Shown in pieces: positions 61,015 through 64,000 of a DNA stretch of 64,000 nt (the first letter of the stretch is position 1; each line of letters opens with the position of its first letter). The stretch spans positions 5,022,001 through 5,086,000 of the forward strand of contig JBHGNT010000008.1 in NCBI GenBank assembly GCA_043228905.1. Reading direction: 5' to 3'. Both the position numbers and the translations under genes were made by a program. This DNA is from Azolla caroliniana. Taxonomy: Eukaryota; Polypodiophyta. The notes under the pieces were generated by a model. That model was not told where the DNA came from and did no database searches. It saw only the letters and a list, made by a program, of their open reading frames with translations.

Positions 61015-64000
61015 TTAAAGACGACGAGTGGAACGAGTCGGCGCTAATTGCGGACCGGGTTTGTCCGGATACTTTCGGTGGAAATCAGCAAGAAGATCTT
61101 GTGCATTGGCAACATTCTCGACGGGTTCCCAAGTACGTTCGCTCGGACTATAACCGAGCCAATCGACCAAGTAATAAAGTTTGTTGCGAACAAGTTTGGA
61201 ATCGAGGATGGCAGCAACTTCATACTCCAGGCCGGCGTCCAACTCCAGGGGGGGTGGCGGTGGTGTCACACGATCGGGAATGGTGTTTGCTTTATAAGGT
61301 TCAAGAAGAGAACAATGGAAAACCGGATGTATCTGAAGCTGCGGAGGGAGATCCAGGCGGAAGGTGACATCATTAATCTTCCCCGTAATACGGAAAGGAC
61401 CGAGTCGTCGATAATCCAACTTGTCACACGGTCGAGTAGTCTTGATGTGACGACGTAAGAGCCATACTCGATCTCCGATGGCAAAAGAGGAGGGAATCCG
61501 ATGACGATCCGCATAAGTCTTCTGTGTGTGTTGAGCATGACGAAGGTGAGTAGAGAGATCCATCTGGATCTTGCGTAGCCTCTCCAAATGGTCCTCGGCA
61601 CGAGGGTTGGTAGGTAGCTCCGGAGTGTCGATCACCGACCAGCGAGGATGGAAACCGGTATAAGCGAGAAATGGGGAGACCCGAGTCGAGGAGTGAATAG
61701 CATTATTATACGCAAACTCCGCAAAGTGGAGAATCTCGGCCCAATCGTCTTGTTGATAACTCAGGAAACACCGGAGATATTGCTCCAACGTTTGGTTTGT
61801 TCGTTCCGCCTGTCCGTCAGTTTGAGGATGGTAGCCGGAGGAGAGGTTGCAGGAGACCTTGAGCATCCTGAAGAGATGCTGCCAAAATTTGGAGACAAAT
61901 TGCGGGCCTCGGTCACTGATAATACTGTCTGGTAGGCCATGATGCCGAAATACCTCACGCATAACAAGAGCGGCGGTTTCCTCGCTAGTGATGGCTTTAG
62001 TACATGGCACAAAATGTGCCATCTTCGTATATCGATCGACGACGGTTAGGATAGCATCGAACCCCTTCGAGACCGGCAGATCTGTAATAAAATCAAGACA
62101 AATAGACTGCCATGGCTTACTTGGAATTGGTAAAGGTTCCAACAAGCCATATGGATGGTGTCGTGGCATCTTTGCTCGGCAGCAAGCATCACAGGTCCGA
62201 ACGTAGTCGTCGACAAAACGGCGCATGTGGGGCCACCAAAAAGATCGCTGCACTAACTCCAACGTCTTGGTACTACCAAAATGTCCCGCCGTATGGGTGT
62301 CGTGACAATGTTGGACGATTTGAAGGCGACAGGAGCAATCGGGGACATATACGCGCTTTTTAAAGAATAACAAACCATCATGATATTCGAATTGTCGGTA
62401 GTCAATACCTGGTTGTTGAGACTGAGAACAGGATGCCCGAGAAGTATCAATGTGCGCCAGGATGTCTTGAGCAAAACTATCCGTCTTCAAGGTTGCACGT
62501 ATGTCATCAGTAATCCGTGAATCCATCGGGGTGTGAAAAATCCGCGTCGTGTGCAATCGTGTTGGTCCCAAGATTACTTGCTTTTGATTATCAAATGTTG
62601 CGTCACCAGGCCGAGGTGCAAGATATGAACGACGTGATAGTGCATCTGCTTTTCCTTGCTGCTTCCCCGGTCGATATGTGATTTCGAAGTTGAAACGCGT
62701 GAGGAATTGCGCCCACCGAGCTTGCCGTCGATTTAGTACGCGAGCGTTCTGAAAATAAGCAAGATTTTTATGATCGCTAAAGACAATGACCTGATGTGGA
62801 GAGCCCTCTAAGAAATGCCGCCATTGTACAAATGAATCCACGATGGCTAATAACTCCTTGTCATGTATTTCGTAGTTGATTTCTGCGACATTGAATTTAC
62901 GCGAATGGAAAGCCACCGGATGCAACTCTTCTTTATCGCCTTGTTGAGAAAGGATGCTACCGAGGGCGAAATCTGATGCGTCGGCCTCCATGATGAATGG
63001 TTTGCTTGTATCCACATGAGCTAGAATCGGTGCTGATGTAAAGGCTTTCTTAAGATGCCGAAAAGCCATATCTGCTTCGATGGACCAAAGAAATGCTTGG
63101 CCCTTCTTCGTAAGTTGTGTGAGAGGTAAAATAATCTTCGAGTAATCCTGTATAAACTTACGGTAGAAGTTAGCAAAGCCTAGAAAACATTGTACATCTC
63201 GTACCGACCGTGGAATTTGCCACTCTAGTACAGTTTGGATTTTAGCTGGATCCATGGCGATGCCCTTTGAGGAGATGACGTAGCCTAGAAATTCCACTTG
63301 CTTGCAGTCAAAGCTACATTTCTCTAGCTTGGCATAAAGACCATTCTCGCGGAGTCGCTTTAGTACTAATAGTACATGAGAATCGTGCTCTTCCTGGGTC
63401 TTCGAATAAATCAACAGATCATCCAGATAAATGATCAAACAGATATCCAAGAGGTCTCTGAATATATCATTTGCCATGTGTTGGAAGACTGCGGGTGCAT
63501 TGGTTAGGCCAAACGGCATAACAGTATACTCAAAATGCCCATACCGCGTGCGAAAAGCGGTCTTCCACTCATCTCCCGGTCGGATCCGCACGAGATTATA
63601 CGCTCCTCGTAGGTCGATTTTAGTAAAAAACTTGGCACCATTAACTCGCTCTAAAAGACTTGATATAAGAGGAAGTGCATACCTATTCCGGATGGTGACT
63701 TTATTCAATCCGCGGTAATCAACGACAAGACGAAGTGAGCCATCTTTCTTCTTGACAAAGAAGATGGGTGCACCGGCCGGAGATTTCGAATGACGGATGA
63801 ACCCGCTTGCCAAGTTCTCCTCTATGTAGGCTCGAAGGACTTCTAACTCGGTGGGTGACAAATTGTAAATTGGTCCCCATGGTGGCTCGGTTCCTGGTTG
63901 TAAATCGATGGGACAGTCATAGGGACGGTGATGAGGAAGGGTACCAGCTTTTACCTTGTCAAATACATCGGCATAAGGATGATATTTTGCCGGAAGTTGT
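61015..64000 (-). CDS. Gypsy L Pol (RT-RNase H-integrase-chromodomain), 5' end off window
   Basis: A single open frame runs from the window edge to TAA at 61015. RT: RLVVDYRGLNKVTIRN, KIDLRGAYNLVRI, IIYLDDLLIYSK. RNase H: IMEADASDFALGSILSQ, YEIHDKELLAI, VFSDHKNLAYF. Integrase: zinc finger from CHDTHTAGHFGSTKTL to CDACCRAK, then CLDFITDLPVSKG, SDRGPQFVSKFW and YHPQTDGQAERTNQ. C-terminal chromodomain: VRNKLYYLVDWLGYS with SERTWEPVENV. All catalytic residues I checked are intact, so this element may be active or recently so. The protease and gag part would lie past 64000. It is the intact counterpart of gypsy A. Confidence 0.94.
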   Translation of the reverse strand, partial: QLPAKYHPYADVFDKVKAGTLPHHRPYDCPIDLQPGTEPPWGPIYNLSPTELEVLRAYIEENLASGFIRHSKSPAGAPIFFVKKKDGSLRLVVDYRGLNKVTIRNRYALPLISSLLERVNGAKFFTKIDLRGAYNLVRIRPGDEWKTAFRTRYGHFEYTVMPFGLTNAPAVFQHMANDIFRDLLDICLIIYLDDLLIYSKTQEEHDSHVLLVLKRLRENGLYAKLEKCSFDCKQVEFLGYVISSKGIAMDPAKIQTVLEWQIPRSVRDVQCFLGFANFYRKFIQDYSKIILPLTQLTKKGQAFLWSIEADMAFRHLKKAFTSAPILAHVDTSKPFIMEADASDFALGSILSQQGDKEELHPVAFHSRKFNVAEINYEIHDKELLAIVDSFVQWRHFLEGSPHQVIVFSDHKNLAYFQNARVLNRRQARWAQFLTRFNFEITYRPGKQQGKADALSRRSYLAPRPGDATFDNQKQVILGPTRLHTTRIFHTPMDSRITDDIRATLKTDSFAQDILAHIDTSRASCSQSQQPGIDYRQFEYHDGLLFFKKRVYVPDCSCRLQIVQHCHDTHTAGHFGSTKTLELVQRSFWWPHMRRFVDDYVRTCDACCRAKMPRHHPYGLLEPLPIPSKPWQSICLDFITDLPVSKGFDAILTVVDRYTKMAHFVPCTKAITSEETAALVMREVFRHHGLPDSIISDRGPQFVSKFWQHLFRMLKVSCNLSSGYHPQTDGQAERTNQTLEQYLRCFLSYQQDDWAEILHFAEFAYNNAIHSSTRVSPFLAYTGFHPRWSVIDTPELPTNPRAEDHLERLRKIQMDLSTHLRHAQHTQKTYADRHRIPSSFAIGDRVWLLRRHIKTTRPCDKLDYRRLGPFRITGKINDVTFRLDLPPQLQIHPVFHCSLLEPYKANTIPDRVTPPPPPLELDAGLEYEVAAILDSKLVRNKLYYLVDWLGYSPSERTWEPVENVANAQDLLADFHRKYPDKPGPQLAPTRSTRRL

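Overview
This 64 kb window looks like a repeat-rich chromosomal region of a land plant or a close streptophyte relative. I see no bacterial operons, rRNA genes, canonical tRNA genes or CRISPR arrays. The evidence is stacks of Ty1/copia and Ty3/gypsy LTR retrotransposons with plant-style tRNA primer sites (TGGTATCAGAGC), GT-AG introns, long CT/GA microsatellites inside LTRs, and long AT-rich stretches with no convincing gene. The first kilobase carries dispersed TTAGGG-type telomere-like runs. The species cannot be fixed from the sequence.

Layout. 1-1 kb: telomere-like simple repeats. 1.6-2.0 kb: a solo copia LTR with a perfect target duplication. 2-10.5 kb: AT-rich, no gene seen apart from a small tandem repeat. 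10.5-25.3 kb: a nested stack on two levels. Gypsy A (+, 11.6-17.4) sits inside the gag of copia C (-), copia C abuts copia remnant D, and the younger copia B (-, 19.3-25.2) sits inside the integrase region of D. 25.7-30.0 kb: broken gypsy F (-) and copia E (-). 30.06-37.84 kb: a gene copy with DNA amino-methyltransferase motifs, split by gypsy H (+, 30.2-37.2). 37.8-40.7 kb: an array of the palindrome TAGCTAATTAGCTA, then a decayed multi-exon gene with a RING-like C-terminus, then a few more palindromes. 40.85-47.88 kb: gypsy I (+), the best preserved complete element, with LTRs about 99% identical. 48.5-52.06 kb: gypsy M (-) and copia J (-) remnants. 52.06-53.19 kb: a second, uninterrupted methyltransferase-like copy. 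53.8-54.5 kb: small repeats, including tRNA-like (SINE-like) units. 54.6-64 kb: gypsy L (-, running off the window) inside the gag of copia K (-, long intact ORF), which is inside copia N (-).

The most interesting item is the duplicated methyltransferase-like gene. It has a DPPY-like motif (TDIPYGF) near the 5' end and a SAM-binding motif I (VLDLFSGTG) near the 3' end, the permuted order of beta-class N4-cytosine/N6-adenine DNA methyltransferases. It is present twice in the window in different repeat contexts. Both copies are decayed by mostly different lesions, so they imply an intact ancestor. Other notable points are the in-frame UGA codons between gag and pol of gypsy I, tRNA-like Pol III boxes inside gypsy LTRs, hairpin-forming tandem repeats in LTRs and in the gypsy H leader, and an atypical C-terminal extension on copia B pol.

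Apart from the methyltransferase and RING-like loci, nearly all protein-coding potential belongs to retrotransposons: gag (capsid, CCHC knuckle), protease, integrase, reverse transcriptase and RNase H, in copia order (PR-IN-RT-RH) or gypsy order (PR-RT-RH-IN).
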